Positions 1 through 8,122 are shown, numbered from the stretch's first letter. The stretch is DNA of 26,662 bases from Natrinema soli (GCF_028618695.1 NZ_JAQIVI010000240.1:1-26662); one strand, 5' to 3'. Numbers and translations are program-made. Notes: a model not told the origin generated them from the sequence alone.

Positions 1-4
1 CCAA

Positions 5-68
5 CCCCTGTTGTCCTGATTCACGCACAGGGGCTTCAAAGCAGGATTTTCATAGAGTCATTCTATGA
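5..68. other. Two short stem-loops beyond the integrase 3' end
   Basis: Two perfect 7-bp inverted repeats lie side by side: CCCCTGT (5-11) with ACAGGGG (27-33), 15-nt loop, and TCATAGA (50-56) with TCTATGA (62-68), 5-nt loop. They lie 84-147 nt past the integrase stop. They could be a termination region or part of a recombination/attachment site. Nothing in the sequence decides between these, and the window edge hides the left context. Confidence 0.4.
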
Positions 69-151
69 CATGCTAACACGACCAATATATTGCGGCCTTC
101 CTTTCTGTTCTTATTGTACTAATCGGCGTTCTACAACTCACTGGGTAGTTT

Positions 152-1294
152 TCATTCCCGCACCTCGTCGATACTGTTAGAGACATCCTTCATTTGCAGG
201 TCCGTGTACGACTCGTGAGTGGTTTCGATCGATTTGTGACGTAATGCCTCTTGGGCCTTTTCAGACATGCCGTTGGCATACAGGTCGCGCCCAAGCGCCC
301 GTCGTGCGCCGTGCAGCGTGAGATAATCGTAGTCGCCGTCGGGATCGATGTTCGCCTCGTCAGTGAATCGTTTCAACAGTCGGCGGACGCCCTCTTTCGA
401 GATCGACGGCGGTGGCACCTCGTGTTCCCGGTGTAGCCGCTCGAGGACCGCGGTCTTTCCCGTCTCACCCCTATCCTCGAGTGCCGAAGACACCCGTTCC
501 TCGGCGAGTGTCGCCTCGAGTGCGTCCTTTTTCGATCCGTAGTGGCCGGTCGGGAACACGGGCCACTCGTCGGTCGGCGGCTCGAGGTAGTCGTACCAGC
601 GCTCGAGGACGCTATGAACGCTTTCGGGAAACGGTGCGTCTTCGTACTCACGAGACTTTCCGTACACTTCGATGAGCCGCTTTTCGAAATCGACGTCCGA
701 CCAGCAGAGCCCGGGCCGTTTCTCGTCTTTCGGATCGGCGAACAGTTCGGCCCCACGAGCGCCGGTCCCGCCGAGCATCACCACGATCGCCCGGTCGCGC
801 ATCGCCGTCTTTGTGCCGGTGCGGATGGTCCCCTCGAGCGCCATGTCGACGCGCTTGGTTGCGTAGGCCTCGAGTTGCTTTCGGTCGTCCTTGCTCCAGT
901 ACTGTGTCTTTCGCTTCCCATCGTCTTGGGGAAGCGGGTCCATTGCCGTATTCGTGTTCGCTGGATTCGTCTCGAGGTGCTGTTCGCGGACACACCACGA
1001 AAGGAACGCCCGGACGTAGGCGAAGTATGTCTGTGCCGTCGACGCCGCGAATTCCTCGTCGATCTTAGACCGGTCGTATAGGCTCTCACTGTAGTCGCGG
1101 AGATCTTGGTCAGTCAGCTCGCCCACGCGATCGACACCGCGATCGTTCTCGCAGTGGTCGGCGAACGCAACCAGTGGCGAGCGCATGGTCGTCTCTGAGC
1201 CGTCGGCTTTGATCTTGTATTTCAGGTAGTCTTCGACCGCTTTGTGGACGGTCGTGCCCTCGGAGTTACGCCGTCTCTCGCTGGGAGTAGACAT
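152..1294 (-). CDS. Tyrosine recombinase / phage-type integrase
   Basis: 380-aa site-specific recombinase of the tyrosine (XerC/D, phage integrase) family. The N-terminal half (about residues 15-120) has the SAM-like core-binding fold typical of haloarchaeal integrases, with helices around HKAVEDYLKYK and TAQTYFAYVRAFLSWC. The catalytic half shows the first Arg in GGTGARGAELF (about residue 180), the H-x-x-R box in LTLHGARRALGRDLY, the following His in LRHKSIETT, and the nucleophilic Tyr in THESYTDL close to the C-terminus, so the enzyme looks complete. The start is the ATG at 1294. A T/A-rich stretch about 40-60 nt upstream could hold the TATA box. No excisionase gene or tRNA target is visible next to it. 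It probably mobilises an element extending outside or across this window. Integrase class is certain; the attachment site is unknown. Confidence 0.93.
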   Translation of the reverse strand: MSTPSERRRNSEGTTVHKAVEDYLKYKIKADGSETTMRSPLVAFADHCENDRGVDRVGELTDQDLRDYSESLYDRSKIDEEFAASTAQTYFAYVRAFLSWCVREQHLETNPANTNTAMDPLPQDDGKRKTQYWSKDDRKQLEAYATKRVDMALEGTIRTGTKTAMRDRAIVVMLGGTGARGAELFADPKDEKRPGLCWSDVDFEKRLIEVYGKSREYEDAPFPESVHSVLERWYDYLEPPTDEWPVFPTGHYGSKKDALEATLAEERVSSALEDRGETGKTAVLERLHREHEVPPPSISKEGVRRLLKRFTDEANIDPDGDYDYLTLHGARRALGRDLYANGMSEKAQEALRHKSIETTHESYTDLQMKDVSNSIDEVRE

Positions 1295-1305
1295 TCGTAT
1301 GTGGG

Positions 1306-1418
1306 GTACAGTATCGACCCTAGTAAAGTCCCTTGGTTAAAGTATTTAGACAAGTAAATGGGGCAGGGCCTAAATCGCTTGTTTTCGGCACGCTCGGGTG
1401 GCCTACAGTACAGTATCG
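1306..1418. repeat. 11-bp direct repeat upstream of the integrase
   Basis: GTACAGTATCG occurs at 1306-1316 and again, perfectly, at 1408-1418, same orientation, 102 bp apart. The first copy lies 12 bp upstream of the integrase start codon. It could be a binding site for the integrase or a regulator; chance is not excluded. The remaining sequence of the 1295-1735 gap holds no credible ORF. Confidence 0.4.
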
Positions 1419-1644
1419 CATCTCATAAACTGAATGGCGCTATATGAATGTCCGTCCACAGAAGTTCCCTACTTCGGAGGATAGATTTCTGTAAACGTCT
1501 TTTACTCATGTCTGCTGGAGTGTAATTTGCAAATTCTTCCCACGAGACGGCGTCTATTGGTGTGCTAGTCAATCTGGCAAACTAGGTCGAACATACCAGC
1601 GAGTAGCTGCTGACCGCGCAATCTACTTCTGAAGTCGGCTAAGT

Positions 1645-1723
1645 ACGATTCCTAATGCATGGCCTAGCTCGAAATCTAGCTTGTCAGTCCAAATTTCGCG
1701 AGTGGCTATGCATTAGAAATCGT
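1645..1723. repeat. Long imperfect inverted repeat (20-bp arms)
   Basis: The left arm 1645-1664 (starts ACGATTCCTAATGC) and the right arm 1704-1723 (reverse complement starts ACGATTTCTAATGC) match at 18 of 20 positions. Inside the 39-nt loop a weaker second pairing exists between CTCGAAAT and ATTTCGCGAG. It lies directly after the stop of the methyltransferase gene (transcribed leftward, stop at 1736), so the transcript would fold here. Options are a terminator or mRNA 3' structure, a small palindromic mobile element, or the ends of a degraded insertion. I see no flanking target duplication. Confidence 0.75.
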
Positions 1724-1735
1724 GCCTGCTCATCA

Positions 1736-2383
1736 TCAGTTATCTTTGTTTCCCCTCACAAATGAAACGTAACGAAAGTTGGTCTTACCTGTTTCCACCT
1801 GTTTGAACCCCGCTTCCTTCATCATCGACACATACTCGCGGACATCTACCTCCGTCATGCCCGGACTGAAAGCGAAAGCAAGCAGGTGCCGTACCAACGG
1901 ATTGGTTGGCGGTTCGAAATCTATAGAGAACAAGTGTCCGTCCGGCTTCAACACGCGTCTACTCTCGGCAAACCCATCGCGTTTCAGATCATCGGGGAGA
2001 TGGTGGATCATTAGACTGCTCAACACAACATCGAAATAATCGTCAGGGAACGGAAGCTCCTCGATCAATCCAACCTGGAAATCCACAGCCGTCTCTGACC
2101 CCCCTGTCTTGCTTCGAGCCGCCTCAACCATCTCTGGAGCTGCGTCAATGCCATGTACTTCCCCAGCCTCGCCTGCCTGCGCGTGGGCGGCGAGCGTGAG
2201 ATTGCCCGTGCCGCAGCCAACGTCAAGTACCGTGTCCCCTGGTTTGATTGCTGCCATCTCAACCATCATTTCGCGCAGCGCGCGCTCTTTGCCGAGCAGC
2301 ACTGCAGTGGTGAGCAAATCGTACCAGCGAGCCCAGTGAATCGTGTCTCCCCGTGTCTGGGGATGGGTGTGATCACTCTTCAT
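1736..2383 (-). CDS. Class I SAM-dependent methyltransferase (UbiE/Methyltransf_11 type)
   Basis: 215 aa, cytoplasmic. The Rossmann-type SAM site is clear: motif I VLDVGCGTGNLTL (about residues 54-66), the acidic residue after strand 2 in VHGIDAAPEMVEAAR, and a motif II/III region PDDYFDVVLSSLMIHHLPDD, followed by RVLKPDGHLFSIDFEPP. The N-terminal TIHWARWYDLLTT is typical of UbiE-like haloarchaeal methyltransferases. Methyl transfer from S-adenosylmethionine is well supported, but the acceptor (small molecule, quinone, metalloid) cannot be read from sequence. The ATG at 2383 is the natural start. It stands alone, leftward, with a structured 3' region (1645-1723) and a small inverted repeat upstream (2416-2432). 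The Bat-like regulator further upstream on the same strand may control it, but 190 nt separate them. Confidence 0.9.
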   Translation of the reverse strand: MKSDHTHPQTRGDTIHWARWYDLLTTAVLLGKERALREMMVEMAAIKPGDTVLDVGCGTGNLTLAAHAQAGEAGEVHGIDAAPEMVEAARSKTGGSETAVDFQVGLIEELPFPDDYFDVVLSSLMIHHLPDDLKRDGFAESRRVLKPDGHLFSIDFEPPTNPLVRHLLAFAFSPGMTEVDVREYVSMMKEAGFKQVETGKTNFRYVSFVRGNKDN

Positions 2384-2415
2384 CTGTCACTCCACCGAAG
2401 CGGATCAATGAGTAG

Positions 2416-2432
2416 CGAATGCCCCTCATTCG
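2416..2432. promoter_or_regulatory. Perfect short palindrome upstream of the methyltransferase
   Basis: CGAATG (2416-2421) pairs with CATTCG (2427-2432) around a 5-nt spacer, 33 nt upstream of the methyltransferase start. Position and symmetry suit an operator for a dimeric regulator. No binding protein is identified. Confidence 0.35.
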
Positions 2433-2557
2433 ACACCACTGACGTGGATACAGTGTGGGCATCTATCGGTATCGATACAATCACTTGGGGGGATATTTCG
2501 AGTAGTCCGTGCATCTGTTCTCATGTCTCTGTGGGTGAGCGAAGCGAATCAGCCTCT

Positions 2558-2574
2558 CCCCGAATTTTTGGGGG
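2558..2574 (-). terminator. Hairpin directly after the Bat-like regulator gene
   Basis: CCCC (2558-2561) pairs with GGGG (2571-2574) across an A/T-rich loop, one nucleotide beyond the stop codon at 2576-2578. It is a plausible 3'-end structure for the leftward regulator gene. A clean downstream T-run is lacking, so the terminator call is tentative. Confidence 0.4.
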
Positions 2575-2575
2575 T

Positions 2576-3226
2576 TTAATACCGATTCGCGTGAAAGAAG
2601 TGCTCAATGAGGTGAGCTTGTGCCCGGTGCAGCCGTTCGGCGAGGGCAGAGAGTGAGATGTCAAGCTCCGCTGCGACATCCTCTAACGATGCATGTTGGG
2701 GAACGGCGAAGTAGCCCAGTTCATAGGCAGTGAGTAGCGCCTCGCGTTGCTTGTCGGACACGCCGATCAGATCGGTATCGGTACTGGTTGACTCGTAGAG
2801 CCGATCGAGGTGGACCGAGATCCCCGCATCACGATGGAGTTCACGCCACGTGGCAAATTCGTCTCGATCGGCAAACTGTTGTTTGACGTATACTCCATCA
2901 GCCCGGATCGTCACGCTCTCGGGAAACCGCTTTTGGAGTACTATCTCTTCGAGAAATGGAGGGCGACGGATCGTCAAGATGAGCTGATACAGCCGCATCG
3001 TTCCGACCTCACTGATGAGGACATGATTTTCGACGAACGAAGCGTCCTCAAAGGTAGCATCGAGCCCATCGAACGAGGGACCCGTCGCTCGGATGAACAG
3101 CACAAGCGGTCCTGTATGGGGCTGTTCCATGCTCTCTAGTTCGAGTGTTAGGTCTGGGATGGAATCCACAATATCAACGAATGGTACATCCGGTGCATGA
3201 AGCTGGCATTCGGCGATGAGGCTCAT
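2576..3226 (-). CDS. Bat-like HTH-10 transcriptional regulator
   Basis: 216 aa, haloarchaeal bacterio-opsin-activator-like family. Residues 1-150 form the variable N-terminal sensor-like region. The C-terminal 60 residues carry the HTH-10 signature: SDKQREALLTAYELGYFAVPQHASLEDVAAELDIS in outline, then SLSALAERLHRAQAHLIEHFF, with the invariant E-L-G-Y-F and A-E-L-D-I-S elements. It is a DNA-binding regulator in the cytoplasm. Its target is unknown; the methyltransferase gene lies next downstream on the same strand. There are no Cys-rich or PAS motifs, so no obvious ligand. The start ATG at 3226 gives the usual length for single-domain members. A second member of the family is at 25222. Confidence 0.88.
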   Translation of the reverse strand: MSLIAECQLHAPDVPFVDIVDSIPDLTLELESMEQPHTGPLVLFIRATGPSFDGLDATFEDASFVENHVLISEVGTMRLYQLILTIRRPPFLEEIVLQKRFPESVTIRADGVYVKQQFADRDEFATWRELHRDAGISVHLDRLYESTSTDTDLIGVSDKQREALLTAYELGYFAVPQHASLEDVAAELDISLSALAERLHRAQAHLIEHFFHANRY

Positions 3227-3392
3227 GGATAATGCTGGCGGCGAATGAGGGTAAACATATCGTGAGGGTGGGTAGAGAAGGCCGTCATGCAGTACCTCTG
3301 ACCGGTATCTGGAACGGGCTCTCTATCGATCGTATGTGCGATCCGTCCAGCTCATCCCCTGCGTCGGAGAGTGATCTCGCCCTGGCTGCTCC

Positions 3393-3809
3393 TCATTCCA
3401 CAGGTTGGAGGAACATGACGTTCACGCGGCCAACGGCATCAAAATCACGTAATTGATACACCAACTCCCGAATCCGCGAGGCCTGTCCACTGCAAAAAAT
3501 CGTCTCCAGACACCACTCGCCGTGGTGTAGATGCTGTGTCGTTCCGATGATGTCCTCGAACTCGTGTTGGACGGTATGGAGCTCGCCGATGACGAGGGTG
3601 TGTTCATAATCGAACGCGACTGCTGCAACGACCGCTCCCTCGACCGCTTCCAATTCCGTATGGCGTTCGATGTACTCATGGATCGCTTCGCGGCTCGCGC
3701 GTGACCGCGATTCGAGGCCTTGTGCTTGCCACGTGTCGTCGAACGAATCGAGTACTTCCTGAGGGATGTTCAGGCTCGTTCGCATACTCACTCTTGGCGA
3801 GACTGCCAT
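3393..3809 (-). CDS. nikR: NikR-type nickel-responsive regulator (ribbon-helix-helix plus ACT-like domain)
   Basis: 138 aa. The N-terminal ribbon-helix-helix DNA-binding domain (about residues 8-50) includes RTSLNIPQEVLDSFDD and the SRASREAIHEYIERH helix. The C-terminal regulatory domain keeps the nickel ligand pattern of the family: a His in TVQHEFEDII, then HLHHGEWCLE with two spaced His and a Cys. NikR binds Ni(II) and represses nickel uptake or controls efflux. It is divergently oriented, 78 nt apart, from the NicO transporter at 3888, the expected target. ATG 3809 is used; the internal ATG at MRTSLN is possible and would leave the domain intact. Alternative: a CopG/NikR paralogue for another metal, but ligands and neighbour both favour nickel or cobalt. 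Confidence 0.87.
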   Translation of the reverse strand: MAVSPRVSMRTSLNIPQEVLDSFDDTWQAQGLESRSRASREAIHEYIERHTELEAVEGAVVAAVAFDYEHTLVIGELHTVQHEFEDIIGTTQHLHHGEWCLETIFCSGQASRIRELVYQLRDFDAVGRVNVMFLQPVE

Positions 3810-3818
3810 TTAGCCCTC

Positions 3819-3849
3819 GTTATTACGGTGACCCGGATTTGCCCATAAC
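3819..3849. promoter_or_regulatory. Candidate NikR operator in the nikR/nickel transporter divergent promoter
   Basis: The 78-bp divergent intergenic region contains the widely spaced inverted repeat GTTAT (3819-3823) / ATAAC (3845-3849), 21 nt apart. NikR tetramers bind long-spaced dyads in characterised bacteria, so this is the best candidate site. The half-sites are short, so the call rests mainly on context. Confidence 0.35.
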
Positions 3850-3887
3850 AACCGCTAAAGGCTGACCCGACCTGCATTCAGTACGGA

Positions 3888-4763
3888 ATGTTACCCTCAG
3901 ACTCACTTGGACTTGTGATCGGTTCCGTGGTCCTCGGGGCAGTTCACGGCATCGAGCCCGGTCATGGCTGGCCAGTCGCTGCCTCATATGCGCTCGACCA
4001 GACAAATAAGTGGCTCTATGGTTTCGCTGCGAGTCTCATCCTCGGCATCGGCCATCTCATCAGTAGTATCGCAATGGTGGCCGTGTTCTTCTATGCGAAA
4101 TCATATTTCAGCCTCACCCAACTCAATGAACCGCTCACGATCGCCGGTGGGATTCAGATCGGTGGCCCGGTCAGTCTCGTCGCTGGACTCCTTCTGATCG
4201 CGCTTGGAATTCGCGAGTACAGAGGCGGACACTCCCATGGTGCTGGGCAGTCTCACTCCGCTGACCACGGTCAGACCGATCAGTCGCATAGGCATGGAGA
4301 CCACTCTCACGACGGCGACGCCAACGATGTCCACTCCCACAGCCACGGTGATCACTCTCACACCCACGATGACCATGCGCACGCGAGTGGTGGGATTTTA
4401 ACGCGATTCAAGGAATACATTCCATTCGTTGGGGGGCATTCACACGCCCACTCGCACGGAGACTTCGATGAGGCTGGGAATCGAGGGCTCCTCGGAATCG
4501 CGTGGTTCGCGTTCGTCCTCGGATTCGCACACGAGGAGGAATTCGAGATTATTGCATTGTGCGCCGGCTCGAACTACTGCCTCGAACTCATGAGTGTCTA
4601 CGCGCTGACGGTGATTCTCGGGATTGTTACTCTGACGATGCTGCTCGTCGCTGGGTATGAACACTACGAGGAGGAGGTAGAACGGTATACACCGTACCTG
4701 CCAGCGTTCTCAGCGGCGGTACTTATCATCATGGGGCTTGGGTTCATTACCGGCCTGTTCTAA
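3888..4763 (+). CDS. NicO/RcnA-family nickel-cobalt transporter with His-rich loop
   Basis: 291-aa membrane protein. The family motif HGIEPGHGWP lies in the first membrane segment (about residues 20-30), GIGHLISS in the second, and GFAHEEEFEI in a later segment, all typical of the NicO family of Ni2+/Co2+ permeases. Between about residues 112 and 195 is a cytosolic or external loop extremely rich in His and Asp (repeated HSH, HGDH and HDDHAH clusters), suited to metal binding. About three membrane segments precede the loop and three follow it. Divergent pairing with nikR supports nickel. Direction cannot be decided from sequence: family members include importers and RcnA-type exporters, and the His-rich loop is found in both. 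The ATG start at 3888 is followed by an uninterrupted frame. Confidence 0.88.
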   Translation: MLPSDSLGLVIGSVVLGAVHGIEPGHGWPVAASYALDQTNKWLYGFAASLILGIGHLISSIAMVAVFFYAKSYFSLTQLNEPLTIAGGIQIGGPVSLVAGLLLIALGIREYRGGHSHGAGQSHSADHGQTDQSHRHGDHSHDGDANDVHSHSHGDHSHTHDDHAHASGGILTRFKEYIPFVGGHSHAHSHGDFDEAGNRGLLGIAWFAFVLGFAHEEEFEIIALCAGSNYCLELMSVYALTVILGIVTLTMLLVAGYEHYEEEVERYTPYLPAFSAAVLIIMGLGFITGLF

Positions 4764-4933
4764 GCTGATCACAGCTCGATGCCGACAGTCAGTGGCTCTT
4801 TCGTTCGTATCACGGTCGATACACCCGAAGTAGTGACCTAGGTGAACAGCGTCTTCTGAGCGCTGTCTCTGCACGATTCCCTCACAGAATCAATTGTAAG
4901 ATAAGGTATTCAAAATGTACAACGAGTACTGTG

Positions 4934-6529
4934 ATGAGTGGTATCGGATCGTCTGAACGGGTCTGTGGGCGACTCACAACCGCGTCAACGCTGGTTGCGT
5001 TCGTTCGAGACATGAGCGTTGATCGATATCTCAGCGATACGGACCACAAGCGGTTCGAGGCCCTTACGTATGATGGCGCACCGATCGTTCGCGCCCTGTT
5101 CTGTCGCGAACTCGCTGGCCTCTCGTGGAACAGCCTCTACGAGTTCCTCTCCACCGAGGACCGAGCTGAACGGCTCGGCTTCGATCCCACAACGTTTGGA
5201 CCATATAATACAGCACCAACACGTCAAACACTCACCGCCGCATGGGACGTGCATCTCTCGGATGCCGCCAAGCGAGCACTCCTCTCACTGAGCGAGCGAC
5301 TCGTCGATGCCGCGTATGAGAACGATGACGCGCTCGATCTGCGCCCACCACGGCACGTCGACGAGACTGCATCGGATCTCCGTGAACGCCACGTCGGCGA
5401 GTTCTCCGATGAGCAGATACGAACCCATGTCCGGCACGCTCGGGAGACGATCTTCGGCACGTTCGACTCCGGCCGTGCGGGGAATACAACGTATCCCGAC
5501 AGTCGCTTCGATGAACTTCAGGCACTGATGGCGCTTGGCAGCTCTGGAACGCCGCAGGGTCAATCACGGATGGAGAATTTCTTCGGCAAGGACTACACTC
5601 CTCACGGCGATACCCATCTCCGAACGATCAAACAATACACGCCCGAGACGATTCAGACAGGCTTCGATCAGTCGATCGAGAATCTCCTTGACGCAGTGAA
5701 CCACCTACAAATTCTCCAACCGCCGGTCACGGTTGCGATCGACATCACGACGTGGCAGTACCACGCTGATGGTGAGCTTCCCCCAGAAGTCAGCGGGGTT
5801 AATGACTCGGGCGAGAAGGCCTACAAGTTCGCGACGCTGTCGCTGGTCGGCAAGAGTATGCCGATTGTCCTCGCTGTTGAGCCGGTCATAGAGGATTCAG
5901 CCTGGGATGAGAACGTTCCACATCAGTACCACCGGACCGTTCGGCGGCTTGTGCGACGAGCCCAAGAATTCGTCTCGATTGACCTCGTGCTCGCCGATAG
6001 AGGATTTGAATCGTTCCAGGTCTACCAAACACTGGCCAATCTTGGTGTCACCTACCTCTTTCCAAAGATCGAACGGAATCCTGAAGCAACGTATATCGAA
6101 GGAATGGAAGAAAAAGGCCAAGATCTGGCCGTTGAGGAGGCAACGGTCACCGCCAGAAATGGAAGTCACGACTGTCGAGTGCTGTTCGTGCCGAGTCGTA
6201 CTGGCGACGACACACAAGTATTCATCACGAACAAGCAGGTGAAGCCCGAACACGCAAAGGCGTGGGTACACCGCTACGCCAATAGATGGTGGATCGAAGC
6301 TGAGTATCGATCGATCAAACAGCACTTCCTCGCACGAACGTCCTCCACGGATCACACGCTTCGGTTCTACTACTTCGTGTTCGGCGTCCTCATGTACAAT
6401 GTCTGGCGGCTTACGGACGTGCTTCTCAAAGCGACGATCTCACGAGAACTGACGACAGCGCCACCGGTGCTTACTGCTGGAGAGCTTGCTGATTGGGTCG
6501 CTATTCATCTCCAACTCGAACCTGGCTAA
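4934..6529 (+). CDS. DDE transposase (haloarchaeal IS4-like/ISNCY-like group)
   Basis: 531 aa from ATG 4934 (a GTG one codon earlier is also open). The catalytic core is visible: first Asp in VAIDITTWQYH (about residue 275), second in LVLADRGFES (about 352), and the Glu in NRWWIEAEYRSIKQ (about 454), with RFYYFVFGVLMYNVWR after it as in IS4/ISH transposases. The N-terminal 230 residues hold the DNA-binding and linker part, including FDSGRAGNTTYPDSRFDELQ, shared with the remnant at 6979-7635. Frame and catalytic triad look intact. I could not find convincing terminal inverted repeats or a target duplication in 4764-4930 or 6530-6700, so the element boundaries are undefined. Exact IS family is uncertain. 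Confidence 0.85.
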   Translation: MSGIGSSERVCGRLTTASTLVAFVRDMSVDRYLSDTDHKRFEALTYDGAPIVRALFCRELAGLSWNSLYEFLSTEDRAERLGFDPTTFGPYNTAPTRQTLTAAWDVHLSDAAKRALLSLSERLVDAAYENDDALDLRPPRHVDETASDLRERHVGEFSDEQIRTHVRHARETIFGTFDSGRAGNTTYPDSRFDELQALMALGSSGTPQGQSRMENFFGKDYTPHGDTHLRTIKQYTPETIQTGFDQSIENLLDAVNHLQILQPPVTVAIDITTWQYHADGELPPEVSGVNDSGEKAYKFATLSLVGKSMPIVLAVEPVIEDSAWDENVPHQYHRTVRRLVRRAQEFVSIDLVLADRGFESFQVYQTLANLGVTYLFPKIERNPEATYIEGMEEKGQDLAVEEATVTARNGSHDCRVLFVPSRTGDDTQVFITNKQVKPEHAKAWVHRYANRWWIEAEYRSIKQHFLARTSSTDHTLRFYYFVFGVLMYNVWRLTDVLLKATISRELTTAPPVLTAGELADWVAIHLQLEPG

Positions 6530-6867
6530 GCAGGCTCTCTACCAGCGTGTGAGACAGAATGCGGAGCGGCTGCTCTCTGCAAATACGACCGAAAATGGCT
6601 AGTTTCACTACATACAATCTGAATACCAACTACATTCTCAAAGAGTTCTTCTAGGGAACTTCATATCTACTTGATTATCTGGAATAAGAATGTTTGAGGG
6701 ATGAAACACGTTTACACTCCGAAGTTAGGGAAGTTCAACAGTTTCGGAGAATAGGGCAGTTTTGGGTTGAATCGCCATCAATTCGTGGTGCTTCTCACCG
6801 ATCAAGCATCAATTTTGAATCCTCGTGGTCAGACTACCGGGCGAGCGTTGGAAAATGCGTAGATTTT
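6530..6867. other. Non-coding stretch between two transposase loci
   Basis: A/T-rich relative to its neighbours. It holds only a small inverted repeat (AGTTC/GAACT near 6642-6660) and one 62-codon open frame at 6694-6882 without family features. It probably contains the right end of the upstream IS and flanking debris; no end could be defined. Confidence 0.5.
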
Positions 6868-6883
6868 GGCGCTGCTGAATAGG
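6868..6883 (+). repeat. Insertion-element terminal-repeat-like sequence
   Basis: GGCGCTGCTGAATAGG, continuing into GTTGC, matches 17 of 20 positions over the overlapping segment with the right terminal repeat of the small element at 13658-13856 (read inward). It lies 96 nt beyond the broken 3' end of the transposase remnant, as the end of that IS should. No matching target duplication is found. Confidence 0.45.
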
Positions 6884-6978
6884 GTTGCCACTCTCAAACA
6901 GCGGACCCAACGAGAGTTCAGTCGGTTAGTCGGGTGGGATCAACGCCGACGCGACGAGTTCACCACATTCGCCTGCGG

Positions 6979-7635
6979 TTAGTACGGGCGCGTAGTCTCA
7001 CCCCGGCGATATTGGAAGCGAGTAGCTCCCTGCGCGGTACCGCACCGAACCATTCCCATGAACGTCTGTAACTCGAAGAATCGTGTATCTTCGTAGGAGG
7101 CGTTTGAGGCCCGGCCAGAATCGAAGTGGTCGAAGGCGTGATCACGCGCGAGGCACGTCGTCTGGACGATCTTGTCCTGTGAGAAGGATTCGTCTTTGCT
7201 TTCTTCTTCAGGGACATCCTCGACGATCTCACTCTTGGGTCTTACCTCGGGTGCTGGGATGTTGCGATCGTGGACTTCCTTGATGACGAAGTGGGCCGCA
7301 GTTTGGACGTACTTGTGGGTCGCGTCGTCGAAGCGATTCCGCCAGGCCCGCGAGAACGCTGATTCGTCTGGCACTCGGTTGAATCCGAGGATAGTGGCCA
7401 CTTCCGGTTGTCATGTGAGTCGTCGACTGAAGTCGGCGTACGAGTCGCCCGTGATCTCCATGAAAACGAACGCAAGTACCATCCCACGGAAGGAGAGTGG
7501 AGCAGGATGCCACGCCGGATAGCCATCTTCGATCTGGTCAATCGAGTGATCGAGGTTCTCGAACGCCGTGACGAGGTCAGTTCCTTTGAGTTCGTTCCGG
7601 ATGGCGATTCCGAGTTGATATGCTTCAATCGTCAC
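6979..7635 (-). pseudogene. Truncated transposase remnant with an in-frame nonsense codon
   Basis: Leftward remnant of a DDE transposase related to, but not a copy of, the 4934 gene. The N-terminal part (7635 down to 7411) reads through SFRGMVLAFVFMEITGDSYADFSRRLT, then meets TGA at 7411-7413. Translation continues in the same frame, QPEVATILGFNRVPDESAFSRAW, to a stop at 6979. A single C-to-T change (CGA to TGA) explains the break. The shared block FDSGRASNASYEDTRFFELQ is recognisable. The catalytic half (all DDE residues) is missing, so the element is dead. Its 5' end touches the stop codon of the DUF892 gene at 7632, which suggests insertion or deletion right at that gene's end. Confidence 0.82.
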
Positions 7636-8117
7636 CTATCAATGCGCCGATTGTCGAGGAACTGTTGCATCTTTTCGAGCGCGATCTGTGCTTCCGCTCG
7701 ATTCTCCTCCAAATTCGACATCGTAGACTTCGGAAGCCCTAGCTCATCTGCCAAGAGAATCAGCCGATCAAGGAGCGTGATCTCCAATCGTTCGTTGATC
7801 ATCCCGATGCTAATGACATCAAGGTCGCGGAGGTCGTCATCTTCGACGTCAAGGACGAACTGATCTTTCTCCGCGAGCAACCCCTCCATGATTGGACTCC
7901 CCTGTTCGCACGGTTCCATATCGAGTGTAGCGAAGATGGCTTCGATCCGGTCGATCTGGTCGACCGTATCGCCTTCGTGGCCGCCGAAAATGGCCCGTAC
8001 CTCGTCGCTCGCTGCGGCGGCGGTAAGATCGCTATGAAGATCGAGAATTTCGATCTCGGCATGATAGAGTTTCTGGAGCTCCCGATCGAAGAGTTCGCGC
8101 TTGGATGTGATGGACAT
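7632..8117 (-). CDS. DUF892 / YciF-like ferritin-fold protein
   Basis: 161 aa, predicted all-helical. The opening helix RELFDRELQKLYHAEIEILDLHSDL and the later AEKDQFVLDVEDDDLRD and ERLEITLLDRLILLADELG helices follow the DUF892 (YciE/YciF) pattern, a diiron ferritin-like four-helix bundle linked to stress responses in bacteria. Carboxylates and His at about residues 17-21 and later helices are candidate metal ligands. The function in archaea is not established. The start is taken as ATG 8117 because GGAGGAGG lies 10 nt upstream; a TTG three codons earlier is too close to that site. It follows the 198-aa gene by 5 nt in one operon. The last few codons abut the transposase remnant, so the native C-terminus may have been changed. 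Confidence 0.75.
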   Translation of the reverse strand: MSITSKRELFDRELQKLYHAEIEILDLHSDLTAAAASDEVRAIFGGHEGDTVDQIDRIEAIFATLDMEPCEQGSPIMEGLLAEKDQFVLDVEDDDLRDLDVISIGMINERLEITLLDRLILLADELGLPKSTMSNLEENRAEAQIALEKMQQFLDNRRIDR

Positions 8118-8122
8118 CTCTA

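Noticed and set aside
542..1081. 179-codon plus-strand frame opposite the integrase
   Set aside because: Antisense shadow in G/C-rich DNA; the integrase on the other strand has all catalytic motifs.
4857..6581. Similar GAGCG-CTG-TCTCTGCA strings on both sides of the 4934 transposase
   Set aside because: They are in direct, not inverted, orientation and imperfect, so they do not define IS ends; too short for a target duplication claim.
1463..6737. Shared GAAGTTCCCTA / TTCCCTAACTTCGGAG-like strings near 1465, 6650 and 6720
   Set aside because: Short, in mixed orientation, with no consistent spacing to any element; likely chance in A/T-rich DNA.
6694..6882. 62-codon plus-strand frame beside the transposase remnant
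   Set aside because: Basic and A/T-rich; ends inside the insertion-end-like sequence; no similarity recognised.
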